From contig JAAYNR010000025.1 in assembly GCA_012520735.1 (NCBI GenBank), positions 1-32,980 on the forward strand: 32,980 nt of DNA, written 5' to 3'. A program made the translations under genes and the position numbers. The notes below the pieces were generated by a model, which saw nothing but the letters and a program-made list of their open reading frames with translations, ran no database searches and was not told where the DNA came from. This DNA is from Lentisphaerota bacterium. GTDB lineage: Bacteria; Verrucomicrobiota; Kiritimatiellia; RFP12; JAAYNR01. Each line of letters opens with the position of its first letter. Within the stretch, counting starts at the first letter, position 1. Of the stretch, positions 9,955-18,712 are shown in pieces.

Positions 9955-11112
9955 GATCACTACATCACCATACAACGCCCCTGGGGCGCAAATGCCCAAC
10001 TGGCACTCGATACCATAGCCTTGCGGCCGGTGCGCGGGATCCCCACCTGGATCATTAACGATATGCAATGGTCGCATATCGATGAAATCACAGGCAATCC
10101 CCCCGGCAGTTACGAACGAGAACCTGAACGGGTCTATCTGGAGTTTCAACGTGAGGCCGGTGTCTGCTACATTGACCAATGGATCCCCCGCAACCCCCTC
10201 TCCATGAGTGACCAAGGGTTCGACAGCAATACCACACGCCATGCCACCACTGGTGCCACAGAGATCATACGTGACGGTATTCTAATCGACTCACCCGAAG
10301 CGGTGGTTGAGCATATCGAAAAAGTTTTCATCCCCGGTCGCCTGGCTTTGCGTGACGAGCTTGAGAAAAACTTTGATGCCGAGGTTGCCCAGCGTATAGA
10401 GAAAGAGATCGAGGTACAACACTTTTTAGGCTCCAACATCCTCAAGGGTCAATACAGCGGCTTTTTCGCGTTCCCAACTTTTCTATACAGCCTCTACGGC
10501 TTCGCCGATTATTTCATGGCCTACGCCCTCTACCCCGAAGTTATTGAGCGCTGCTTCTCCGCCATGGCCGATTTTGCCACAACCTTAAACACCATCTCAG
10601 CCACCGCCATGACCAAAGGCAACCTGCCACTCCTGTTACGCCTCGACCACGACATGGCCGACTCACGCGGTACGCTTGTTGATATTAAATCGCTCGATCA
10701 GATCTGGTTTCCCCACTTTGCCCGCTCGATCAAACCACTGCTTGGTGCCGGAATACGCCTCATCTGGCACTGCGACGGCAACCTCATGGATATGGTGCCA
10801 CGCCTGCTGGAGTGCGGTCTGGGTGGCTTCCAAGGCTTCCAATATGAAGACGGCATGGATTACGAACAGATCTGCCGCATGAAAACTCGCGATGGTGACG
10901 ATCTCTTTATCATTGGCGGTGTATCGGTCACCACCACTCTACCCCACGGCACACCCGATGATGTCCGCGAACAGATGAAATGGCTGGTTGAGTATGGTCC
11001 CAAAGTCGGCCTGATGCTGGCCGGATCCAGCTCTATCGCCCCCGGCGTACCACTGGAAAATATCAAAACTCTCCTTGAAGGGCTAAACCACTACCGGACA
11101 AACGGCCGCTAA
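9955..11112 (+). CDS. Uroporphyrinogen decarboxylase (URO-D) family protein; start region apparently frameshifted
   Basis: Frame-1 ORF with URO-D superfamily features ('GIPTWIINDMQWSHIDE', 'YLEFQREAGVCYIDQWIP', 'IRLIWHCDGNLMDMVPRLLECGLGGFQGFQ'). The listed ORF start at 9433 lies inside recB and is not credible. The AGGAGG-linked ATG at 9953 is out of frame. Confidence 0.82.
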   Translation, partial: DHYITIQRPWGANAQLALDTIALRPVRGIPTWIINDMQWSHIDEITGNPPGSYEREPERVYLEFQREAGVCYIDQWIPRNPLSMSDQGFDSNTTRHATTGATEIIRDGILIDSPEAVVEHIEKVFIPGRLALRDELEKNFDAEVAQRIEKEIEVQHFLGSNILKGQYSGFFAFPTFLYSLYGFADYFMAYALYPEVIERCFSAMADFATTLNTISATAMTKGNLPLLLRLDHDMADSRGTLVDIKSLDQIWFPHFARSIKPLLGAGIRLIWHCDGNLMDMVPRLLECGLGGFQGFQYEDGMDYEQICRMKTRDGDDLFIIGGVSVTTTLPHGTPDDVREQMKWLVEYGPKVGLMLAGSSSIAPGVPLENIKTLLEGLNHYRTNGR

Positions 11113-11113
11113 A

Positions 11114-11131
11114 CAGCCCCCATGGGGGCTG
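11114..11131. terminator. Perfect 18-bp GC-rich palindrome between convergent genes, possible bidirectional terminator stem
   Basis: CAGCCCCCATGGGGGCTG is its own reverse complement and lies 2 nt after the URO-D stop, between convergent genes. No obvious T-tract. Confidence 0.4.
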
Positions 11132-11246
11132 CTCCAGAGCCCCTCCCAGCACGCCCTACGGGCGCACTGGATACCTGAGGTTCCTCCGCCTCTGCCACCT
11201 CTCACCACGTTTTCCAAGCGTACGCTTAAAGTATTCGCCCCCTGCA

Positions 11247-12008
11247 TTAGGCATTGCGCTGGCGCACCGCTTCATACATACAGATAGCACCGGCAATACT
11301 GGCATTAAGCGAGGCGACAGCCCCCTCCATGGGGAGACGCGCCACAAAGTCACAAGTCTCTCGTGTCAGACGCTTCAATCCATGCCCCTCACTGCCAACA
11401 GCAATACCGATACGACCCTTGAAGTCGATCTCAGTATAATTACGAACACCTTCGCCTCCGGTAGCCAGCCCGACAACCCACAGCCCTGCCTCTTTGAGGT
11501 CGTTAAGTGAGCGAACCAGATTAACAACTTTGGCAACACGCATATGCTCAGCGGCACCGGCAGAGGCACGCACCACTGCCGGGGTGATGGCAGCGGCACG
11601 GTTTTCAGGGATAATAACAGCCTGAACACCGGCAGCATCGGCGGTACGCATAAGCGAGCCGAGATTCTGGGGATCAACTAGATGATCGAGAATAAGTATC
11701 AGGACTCGCTCGTTCTCCCGCACCTCAGCACAAACTTCATCGATAGAGATATAAGGGAAAGCACTCACCCTGACTGCAACCCCCTGATGGTTACCGTCCC
11801 CTGAGATTGTGTCGAGTTCACGCTTGGTAACCTGCCGAAAAAAGGCACCTGCTTTGGTTGCACACTCGTGAAACTGTGTCTGTTCAATGCTTTCACGATC
11901 TTCAGCAGCCATGGCCAATTCATACACTTGACGCCTGCCGGCAGCGAAAACCTCGCCAACTGGGCGTCGCCCATAAATCCATTCACCTCTACCTGTTCTT
12001 TTTTGCAT
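11247..12008 (-). CDS. rlmB: TrmH/SpoU family 23S rRNA (guanosine-2'-O-)-methyltransferase
   Basis: 'EWIYGRRPVGEVFAAGRR', 'LILDHLVDPQNLGSLMRTADAAGVQAVIIP', 'IGIAVGSEGHGLKRLTRETCDFVARLPM', 'VASLNASIAGAICMYE' are SpoU motifs. Likely start is MQKRTGRGEW at 12008. Confidence 0.92.
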   Translation of the reverse strand: MQKRTGRGEWIYGRRPVGEVFAAGRRQVYELAMAAEDRESIEQTQFHECATKAGAFFRQVTKRELDTISGDGNHQGVAVRVSAFPYISIDEVCAEVRENERVLILILDHLVDPQNLGSLMRTADAAGVQAVIIPENRAAAITPAVVRASAGAAEHMRVAKVVNLVRSLNDLKEAGLWVVGLATGGEGVRNYTEIDFKGRIGIAVGSEGHGLKRLTRETCDFVARLPMEGAVASLNASIAGAICMYEAVRQRNA

Positions 12009-12080
12009 AGGCCTCACTATAACAGATATACTACTAATTTGTGAAGAGTGAAGATGCGGCTGGCAATGCAAATACCGGGA

Positions 12081-13409
12081 TTATCTCCTGATCAATGCTA
12101 ACAATTCATCGCGTTTGATCGCCATCATCGCCGGTGTCGTCGCTTCAACGTTAAGCCTTACCAATGGCTCAGTGTTGGAGCAGCGGACATTAAACCACCA
12201 GTCATTGTACTCCACTGAGACACCATCAAGCTCAAAAATATGACCATCGGCATACCGTTTTTTAAGTAGCTCCAGAATCGCTTTGGGCTCGCCTTTTACC
12301 TCACTGTTGATCTCGCCGCTGGCACTGTATTTGCGCAGTGGTGCCACTAATTTGGAGAGCGGCTTGCCGGCACGTGCCACAATATTGGCCAGGGAGAGGA
12401 TAGCCATAGCCGACGACTCGGTAGTGTAGTTGTCTTTAAAGTAGTAGTGTCCTGACAGCTCCCCGGCAAAAATGGCGTTATGGTCGCGCATCTGTTGCTT
12501 GATAAAGGCGTGCCCTACACGTGACATCATCGGGGTGCCGCCGGCTGCGGTAATCGTCTCTTTGACTACCCAGGAAGAACGGAGATCGTAGAAAATCACT
12601 CCAGGCCCGCGTGATAATATATCTTGAGCAATGAGTGCTGTTATCAGATCCATGGGGATGATAGTCCCTTTTTCATCAACAAACCCGGCGCGGTCTGCGT
12701 CACCATCAAAGGCAGCCCCAAAGGCGTAGTTGCCCCGTCGTACCATCGCCTGAAGGTCGGCCAGAGTTTCGCTCTTCAGCGGATTGGCTTCATGGTTGGG
12801 AAAAGTGCCGTCGGGTTCACCGTAAAGTGGTTCAATCTCCACCAGCCCCTCAAGAGCCTTAGCCTCCCAAATGCCCATCCCGTTAGCCATATCAGCGGCA
12901 ATTTTGATACTCCCGTTAAATGTTTTGAAACTGGCGACATGGGCGCAATATTGCGACAGTATGTCGCACGTCTCAATTATGCCGGGGTTAGCCGCTGTCG
13001 GGGCGAAGTTGCCTGTTGTCGCAATCTCTTCAATATCGGCAATGCCGGTAGCACCTGAAATCGGTACACCTCTAGCCCGACACAGCTTGAAGCCATTCCA
13101 TTCACTGGTGTTATGCGAAGCTGTAATCATAATAGAGGCATCGGCCCAGAGACTGCCGTTAGCAAAGTAAGACATCGGTGTTGAGCAGATCCCTACGTCG
13201 ATTACATCGGCACCCTGTTCGTTAATGCCTTTTGCCAATGCGGCAAAAAGAGCTGGTGAGTGTTCGCGGATATCACGCCCTACCACTACTTTACAGCACG
13301 ACTCTCCCAAAAAAGTTACAAACGCCCGCCCAATGCGATAAGCCAAATCGTCCGTAAGCTCGGTTCCATAAATACCGCGAATATCATATGCTTTGAAAAC
13401 CCCTGCCAT
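12081..13409 (-). CDS. Phosphomannomutase/phosphoglucomutase
   Basis: 'FKAYDIRGIYGTELT', catalytic 'SIMITASHNTSEWNGFK', metal loop 'GAAFDGDADRAGFVDE', 'GELSGHYYFKDNY', phosphate-binding 'VRCSNTEPLVRLNVE'. GGAGG upstream of ATG. Confidence 0.95.
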   Translation of the reverse strand: MAGVFKAYDIRGIYGTELTDDLAYRIGRAFVTFLGESCCKVVVGRDIREHSPALFAALAKGINEQGADVIDVGICSTPMSYFANGSLWADASIMITASHNTSEWNGFKLCRARGVPISGATGIADIEEIATTGNFAPTAANPGIIETCDILSQYCAHVASFKTFNGSIKIAADMANGMGIWEAKALEGLVEIEPLYGEPDGTFPNHEANPLKSETLADLQAMVRRGNYAFGAAFDGDADRAGFVDEKGTIIPMDLITALIAQDILSRGPGVIFYDLRSSWVVKETITAAGGTPMMSRVGHAFIKQQMRDHNAIFAGELSGHYYFKDNYTTESSAMAILSLANIVARAGKPLSKLVAPLRKYSASGEINSEVKGEPKAILELLKKRYADGHIFELDGVSVEYNDWWFNVRCSNTEPLVRLNVEATTPAMMAIKRDELLALIRR

Positions 13410-13495
13410 AAAACCTCCATATTCAAATAAGAGCTTTTAGTATACTGCTAAATACCCAAATTTAAAAGTGCCAAATAGTGGCAATTATCAGACGC

Positions 13496-15155
13496 TCACA
13501 CCGGTAGAGCCAATAGCCTGTCGTAAACTGCAAAAACATAGCGCCCGTTATTGAGTGCACCGCCGGCAGTCGGGCCGTTGAGTTTGTCGCGCCATAGTAC
13601 CTCTACATCGACACTCCGGAGTGGTACCCGATAGATCGCTTCGCGGGTAGCTCCGTAGAGATACTTATCGTCGCGCTGGAAGCTCACTTCGAGCGGCCAG
13701 CCGGCTACGTCGTCAAGCCGCCGACGCTCTACTATCCGCTGATTAATCATATCAATCAACAGCAGGTCGGCTTGCAGTACACTCTCCGGCTGTGGGTGTA
13801 TTATGGCATAAGCCAGACCATCACCGCAGTTCTCCAAGTCCATAACGCCTACAAGCTTAAGCCCCAGATCACCACTCCAAACTAGTTTATCTTCTATGGG
13901 ATCCCATACGGCAAACCCGGCATTATCGACTTTGGGTGTGGTGCCGGAGCCTCCGTAGATGATAAACCCGAGTGCCAGCCGCTCAAACTCCGGCAGATAC
14001 GTAATTGCTGCCAGACTGCAATGCGGGATGATGTCACGATGTGCCCCGCCAAAAGTGTCGCTTTTGGGGTCGTACCAGGAGAGTGTACCCCCCCACATAC
14101 CGTAATCGGGAACCGATGCTACTCATACTTTACCCGCCGCACCGCACACCATGTCGCGCGGACGATAAGCTACGTTATCCATCCGCCCAAGCTGACGTGG
14201 ATTGTCGTCAGGTCCAAAGCTGTAGCGACACTCTATCGCAGGGTCGGAATATCCGGCATTAACCGGATCGGGATGATCAAGAGGTACACCAAACGACCAC
14301 GGTTTGGTCGGATCATAAACCCCCAATATAGCGTGTGTAAGAGCAGAAGTAAATTTTCCGATCCATGTGATCCATGGAGTAAACTTCTCCACTCGCTGTA
14401 GATGCCGCTCCATAATCTACCATATTGGCTCCATCGGTATCACAGGCAAAGAAGTGGAGAGGTAACACGCTGGAGCCGTAGAGCCGACCATCCGGCCCGT
14501 TACGTACTAGGTAGATCGCTGTGCCGTTAGCCTGGTAGTCTAGTTTCAGTATCCGCAACTCCCCTTGTGGCGTAGTGACACCTACATGCCGGTATGTATG
14601 ACGCATTTCAGCGTGACCGTCGAGGAAGCGATAGGTTGAGCCATCGGGGAGAGTTGGCATAGATGCAGCAGCCGGTAGCCTGTCAATCGGCTCGGCTACA
14701 GTTCCACTGATCCGGAAAGCACCGTCAGGCGACTCTGCAATACTGATGGCCGAGAGTGATTCTTCGTTACTCTGCCCCGGCGTAGCGATCTCGACAATTT
14801 CACTAACCAGCGGATCAAACACCAGTAATCCGCTCCCCAGGCGTATATGATCGGCATTGACATGTTCGCAGATATTGGCATACATAAACAGACGGTTCCA
14901 TCTATCACTCCAGAGTGCTGACCGACACCCGTTATACCCTTGAGGTGCATCAAAACGTTCGACTGCCCCGGTGCCCGGATCAATACGGAGTAGAAAGAGT
15001 GCCCCACTCTCTGTCTCCTGCCCCATCACCCCGTAAAGGCAACTGTTGCCGACAGCATCACGTCCAGCATAAAGTGAACAAGCCCCCGGAGATCTTACCG
15101 GTACGCCGTACTCAATCGGAGCAACCGTATTGGTTAAATTGTCATATCCGCTCAT
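13496..15155 (-). pseudogene. Beta-propeller-like protein gene, apparently disrupted by one frameshift and one in-frame TGA
   Basis: Three consecutive minus-strand pieces (14313-15155, about 14123-14330, 13496-14098) form one continuous propeller-like protein. Frame changes at a G5 run (plus-strand CCCCC 14320-14324). TGA at 14123-14125 is followed by in-frame 'VASVPDYGMWGGTLSWYDP'. Confidence 0.7.
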
Positions 15156-15218
15156 AATCACCTCCATAACTTCACTTTTTTTAAGTCTCTCTCTTTGTCT
15201 ATTGTTAAAGATGCCACC

Positions 15219-16487
15219 CTACTCGTGCCGTAACGCTTCGATTGGATCGAGATTAGCCGCCTTCCAAGCCGGATAGGTACCAAAAATTACCCCGGTAAAG
15301 ATCGAGACCGCCAACGATACTACCACACTGGGCATAGTGATAGCTGTATTCATATGGGCAAAGTGCTCTACCAGCCGCGCTATCAAAATCCCCAGTGTCA
15401 ACCCAACACCACCCCCCAGCGCCGTCAAAATGGTCGACTCCAATAGAAACTGGAAAAGAATATCACGCTTGCGAGCCCCTAGAGCGCGCCGAGTACCAAT
15501 TTCACGTGTCCGTTCAAAAATATTAGCCAACATGATGTTCATAATACCGATGCCACCAACCAGTAGTGAAATAGCGGCAATAGAGCCCATGACAATACTG
15601 AAAACCCGTTGCGTGGCCTCCTCCTGTAACAGTAATTCATAAGGGACTTGCACCTCAAAGTCACGGGTGTCACGCGTGGTATCAAGGTAGTTGCGCAAAC
15701 GTTTAACCGTATCAGGCAGGTAGTTAACATCGTCAACTTTAATATACAAAAAGTCGTAATCAACCCCAACCCGCTCGCGCATCGACCCCTCAACCGGCAG
15801 TAAATCGCCAAAAACCGCATTGCCGGTGGCAAAAGGGATGTAGACCAGATTATTAAGATCGTACTGACCGGCCAGTTTGGCACCGCGTTGGTTGCGCAGC
15901 AGCCCTACCACCTTAAAAGAGCCACCACCGACGCTAATGGTCTGTCCCAACGGATCCCTTATGCCGAAAATTGTCCGAGCCGCATCTACACCCAGTACAC
16001 AGATCGGGTTGCAGCGAACTTCGTCTAAGTCGGTCAGCCAGCGCCCACGGGAGTCGGCCTGCTGACTGAAGGTGATACTGAGAAACTCCGGCACAGTGGC
16101 CATCATCCTGATACCGGTACGCCGCCCATTGGCAAAGAGTCGCTGTTGCATATCACGCACCGGAACAATTTTACCAATATTTTCAAAGGTGGTTAACATG
16201 TGTATTGTATCTTTAGCTTTAATGCCGTAGATGTTAACATTCCCTTGACTGGACGAAGTCTCTGACTGCCCCTCCTGTGTCGGCTTCACCGAGCGGATCA
16301 CAATATTGTCGATCCCCATAGCTCGGATACGGGCAATCGATTCACGCCGCCCGCCTTCGCTGATAGCCATCATCGCCACTACTGCCCCCACCCCAAGCAC
16401 CACGCCTAAGGCCGCCAGCAGTGAGCGAAAGGCGTGGCATGAGAGGTTCATCAGCGTCATCTGCAACATTCGCAAAAAGTTAAGCAC
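15219..16487 (-). CDS. MacB/FtsX-family ABC transporter permease
   Basis: N-terminal TM, periplasmic MacB-PCD-like region, C-terminal 'GGIGIMNIMLANIFERTREIGTRRALGARKRDILFQFLLE' FtsX motif. Start chosen at GTG 16487 preceded by GGAGG. Confidence 0.92.
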   Translation of the reverse strand: MLNFLRMLQMTLMNLSCHAFRSLLAALGVVLGVGAVVAMMAISEGGRRESIARIRAMGIDNIVIRSVKPTQEGQSETSSSQGNVNIYGIKAKDTIHMLTTFENIGKIVPVRDMQQRLFANGRRTGIRMMATVPEFLSITFSQQADSRGRWLTDLDEVRCNPICVLGVDAARTIFGIRDPLGQTISVGGGSFKVVGLLRNQRGAKLAGQYDLNNLVYIPFATGNAVFGDLLPVEGSMRERVGVDYDFLYIKVDDVNYLPDTVKRLRNYLDTTRDTRDFEVQVPYELLLQEEATQRVFSIVMGSIAAISLLVGGIGIMNIMLANIFERTREIGTRRALGARKRDILFQFLLESTILTALGGGVGLTLGILIARLVEHFAHMNTAITMPSVVVSLAVSIFTGVIFGTYPAWKAANLDPIEALRHE

Positions 16488-17181
16488 GCCGACCTCCTCT
16501 GCCACCGGGACGGTCCTCAACTATCTCACCGTCATGCAGTCTTATCACCCGGTCTACTATCTCCTCATAGGCGGGATTGTGAGTCACCATCACCACAGTG
16601 CGCCCACCCTCAACCAGAGTAGTTAAAATCCTGATCACCTCTTCTCCGGTCTTCTCATCGAGGTTACCGGTAGGTTCATCGGCCAGAATCAGTGGTGGGT
16701 CATTTGAGAGTGCTCTGGCAATCGCCACCCGCTGCCGCTCACCACCCGAAAGTTGGGTCGGACGGTGACTAAGGCGATGTGACATCCCCAGTTTGCCTAG
16801 CAACTCCTCAGCCCGTGCTCTCATTATTGCCGGTGGCACATGAGCATAACGCATCGGGGTGCAGACATTCTCCACCACGCTGAACTGAGCAAAGAGGTTA
16901 AACGACTGAAAAACTATCCCGATGCGCCGGCACCGTATCTCCGACATCTCGTCGTCGTCGAGCGACGATACGTCGATATCTTCAAGCTTGTATGTACCGG
17001 TAGTTGGCCTATCCAACAGACCCAGAATATTCAAAATAGTCGACTTCCCCGATCCGGATGCCCCCATCACCGCTACAAATTCGCCGCTTGATATAGTAAA
17101 ATTGACACCGCGTACCGCATAGACCGGATGGTCGCCCTCGCGATATACCTTAAACACATTGTTAAAACTCAGCAGTGCCAT
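16480..17181 (-). CDS. ABC transporter ATP-binding protein (MacB/LolD type)
   Basis: Walker A '[15 protein letters not shown]', signature '[15 protein letters not shown]', Walker B '[13 protein letters not shown]', H-loop 'VTHNP'. Confidence 0.96.
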   Translation of the reverse strand: MALLSFNNVFKVYREGDHPVYAVRGVNFTISSGEFVAVMGASGSGKSTILNILGLLDRPTTGTYKLEDIDVSSLDDDEMSEIRCRRIGIVFQSFNLFAQFSVVENVCTPMRYAHVPPAIMRARAEELLGKLGMSHRLSHRPTQLSGGERQRVAIARALSNDPPLILADEPTGNLDEKTGEEVIRILTTLVEGGRTVVMVTHNPAYEEIVDRVIRLHDGEIVEDRPGGRGGRRA

Positions 17182-17188
17182 CGTTTAC

Positions 17189-18712
17189 TCACTGGGCAGT
17201 TCCGGGTTGATAAAGAGCAACCCGCTCACCCTCTTTTAACCCGTCAACCACCTCGACATAGTTGTTTGAAATCCGTCCGGTTTTTACCACCCGCTCGCTG
17301 ACTCCAGTCAGCTCTTTAACTCTGGCATAGGTGGTCCCCTCACGCTGGTGCAGTGCTTCAATCGGCAGGTACAAAACATCCTTGACCGTCTCAACCACCA
17401 CCTCTACCCGCATCGACATCCCGGGCATCAGTCGAGAATCTTTAGCGTCGGTCGATATCTCAATCGGATAGACCTTGGGGCTGGAACGATCCCACTGAAT
17501 TACATTCTGAGCCATTGCCGCTACCTGTGATATCCGCCCCTCCATCACCAGATCCGGCACCGCTTTACTGCGTAACACAGTCCGTAACCCCGTCGAGACC
17601 CGCGACCTGAACTCCTCCGGCAAATCGACCCGTACCAGAAAGCTCGAGAGGTCAGGAATTGTTGCCATTATTTGCCCTTCACTGACACTAGTACCAACCT
17701 TAAAATCCTCCGGCTGCATCCAGTTACGCCGCTGCGGGTTACCAAATGTTATAATACCGTCAGCCGGGGCGCGCAAGGTCAAGTTCTTCCATATTTTTTC
17801 AAGCTGTGCCAAATCGGTTTCAAGTTGCCGTATTCTGGTACGGTGGTTGGTGATACGCCGCTCGTTCTTCACTAGATTGCCCGCTGCATTTACCAGATCA
17901 CGCTGTAACGCCATCTCCGCCTTGGTTACCGCCTCTCGCAATGAGCGCATTTTTTGTGGATGGTCGTACTGTTTGAAGACACGCAGGTTGCCCGATGCCG
18001 CCGATACAGCATCACGTGCTGTATCAACAGCTTGCGCCCTCTCCGACACCTGTTTCTCAAATCCGGCCACACTATCAGGATCCTGCATTTGTGCGTCTGT
18101 CAGCTTAGCACGGGCATCAGAGAGTTCTGTACGCGATTGTGCTAACTTGGCGCGCGCCGTCTGAATAGCCGTCTCCAACTCACTCCTTTTACGGCGGGCA
18201 TCTTCATCTTCATAACGCGACAACGCCTCTTGCGCCGAGTGGAGCTGATCATAAGCCGCTCTGATATTGCTCAAGTTTCCCGCTTTGGTCATAGCCAGAT
18301 CTTCCAGCGCCAATTGTAAATTAGTCTGTTCATCGTCGAGTGCTAACTCCAACCGATCTTTCTCAATAGCGTGTTTCTCATCAGAAAACCGAAACAGCAG
18401 GTCACCCGCTTTTACCTCGCTGTGGTCGTCCACCAGCTCAACAATTTCCAAGCCGAAACGACCACTCTGGCGTGCCGGACGTATCAGGTGATGCTCAATA
18501 GCATCGAGTGTGCCGTCAAGATCCAGCGCCACATTAAAATCGCCACGGGTTACCACCGCATAGCGGTCGCGAGCTTCAACCTCATCCGAGTTACGACTCT
18601 CTCTACCATAATATCGCCATAATACCAGACCAACCACTGCCAGCAGTACCACTGCAACAGCCGCCGTGATCCGCTTGCGCCGGGCAACACGCTTTGTCTT
18701 TAAGGTACTCAC
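17189..18712 (-). CDS. HlyD/MacA-family periplasmic adaptor with long predicted coiled coil
   Basis: N-terminal TM anchor, split biotinyl-lipoyl-like domain ('LIRPARQSGRFGLEIVELVDDHSEVKAGDLLFRF' ... 'LRAPADGIITFG'), long Ala/Glu/Arg-rich coiled coil, membrane-proximal beta domain. GTG start overlaps the stop of the secretin gene. Confidence 0.9.
   Translation of the reverse strand: MSTLKTKRVARRKRITAAVAVVLLAVVGLVLWRYYGRESRNSDEVEARDRYAVVTRGDFNVALDLDGTLDAIEHHLIRPARQSGRFGLEIVELVDDHSEVKAGDLLFRFSDEKHAIEKDRLELALDDEQTNLQLALEDLAMTKAGNLSNIRAAYDQLHSAQEALSRYEDEDARRKRSELETAIQTARAKLAQSRTELSDARAKLTDAQMQDPDSVAGFEKQVSERAQAVDTARDAVSAASGNLRVFKQYDHPQKMRSLREAVTKAEMALQRDLVNAAGNLVKNERRITNHRTRIRQLETDLAQLEKIWKNLTLRAPADGIITFGNPQRRNWMQPEDFKVGTSVSEGQIMATIPDLSSFLVRVDLPEEFRSRVSTGLRTVLRSKAVPDLVMEGRISQVAAMAQNVIQWDRSSPKVYPIEISTDAKDSRLMPGMSMRVEVVVETVKDVLYLPIEALHQREGTTYARVKELTGVSERVVKTGRISNNYVEVVDGLKEGERVALYQPGTAQ

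Noticed and set aside
14123-14125. In-frame TGA as a selenocysteine codon
   Set aside because: No redox-type context (no conserved Cys expected in this propeller-like segment) and a separate frameshift exists in the same gene, so decay or error is simpler.
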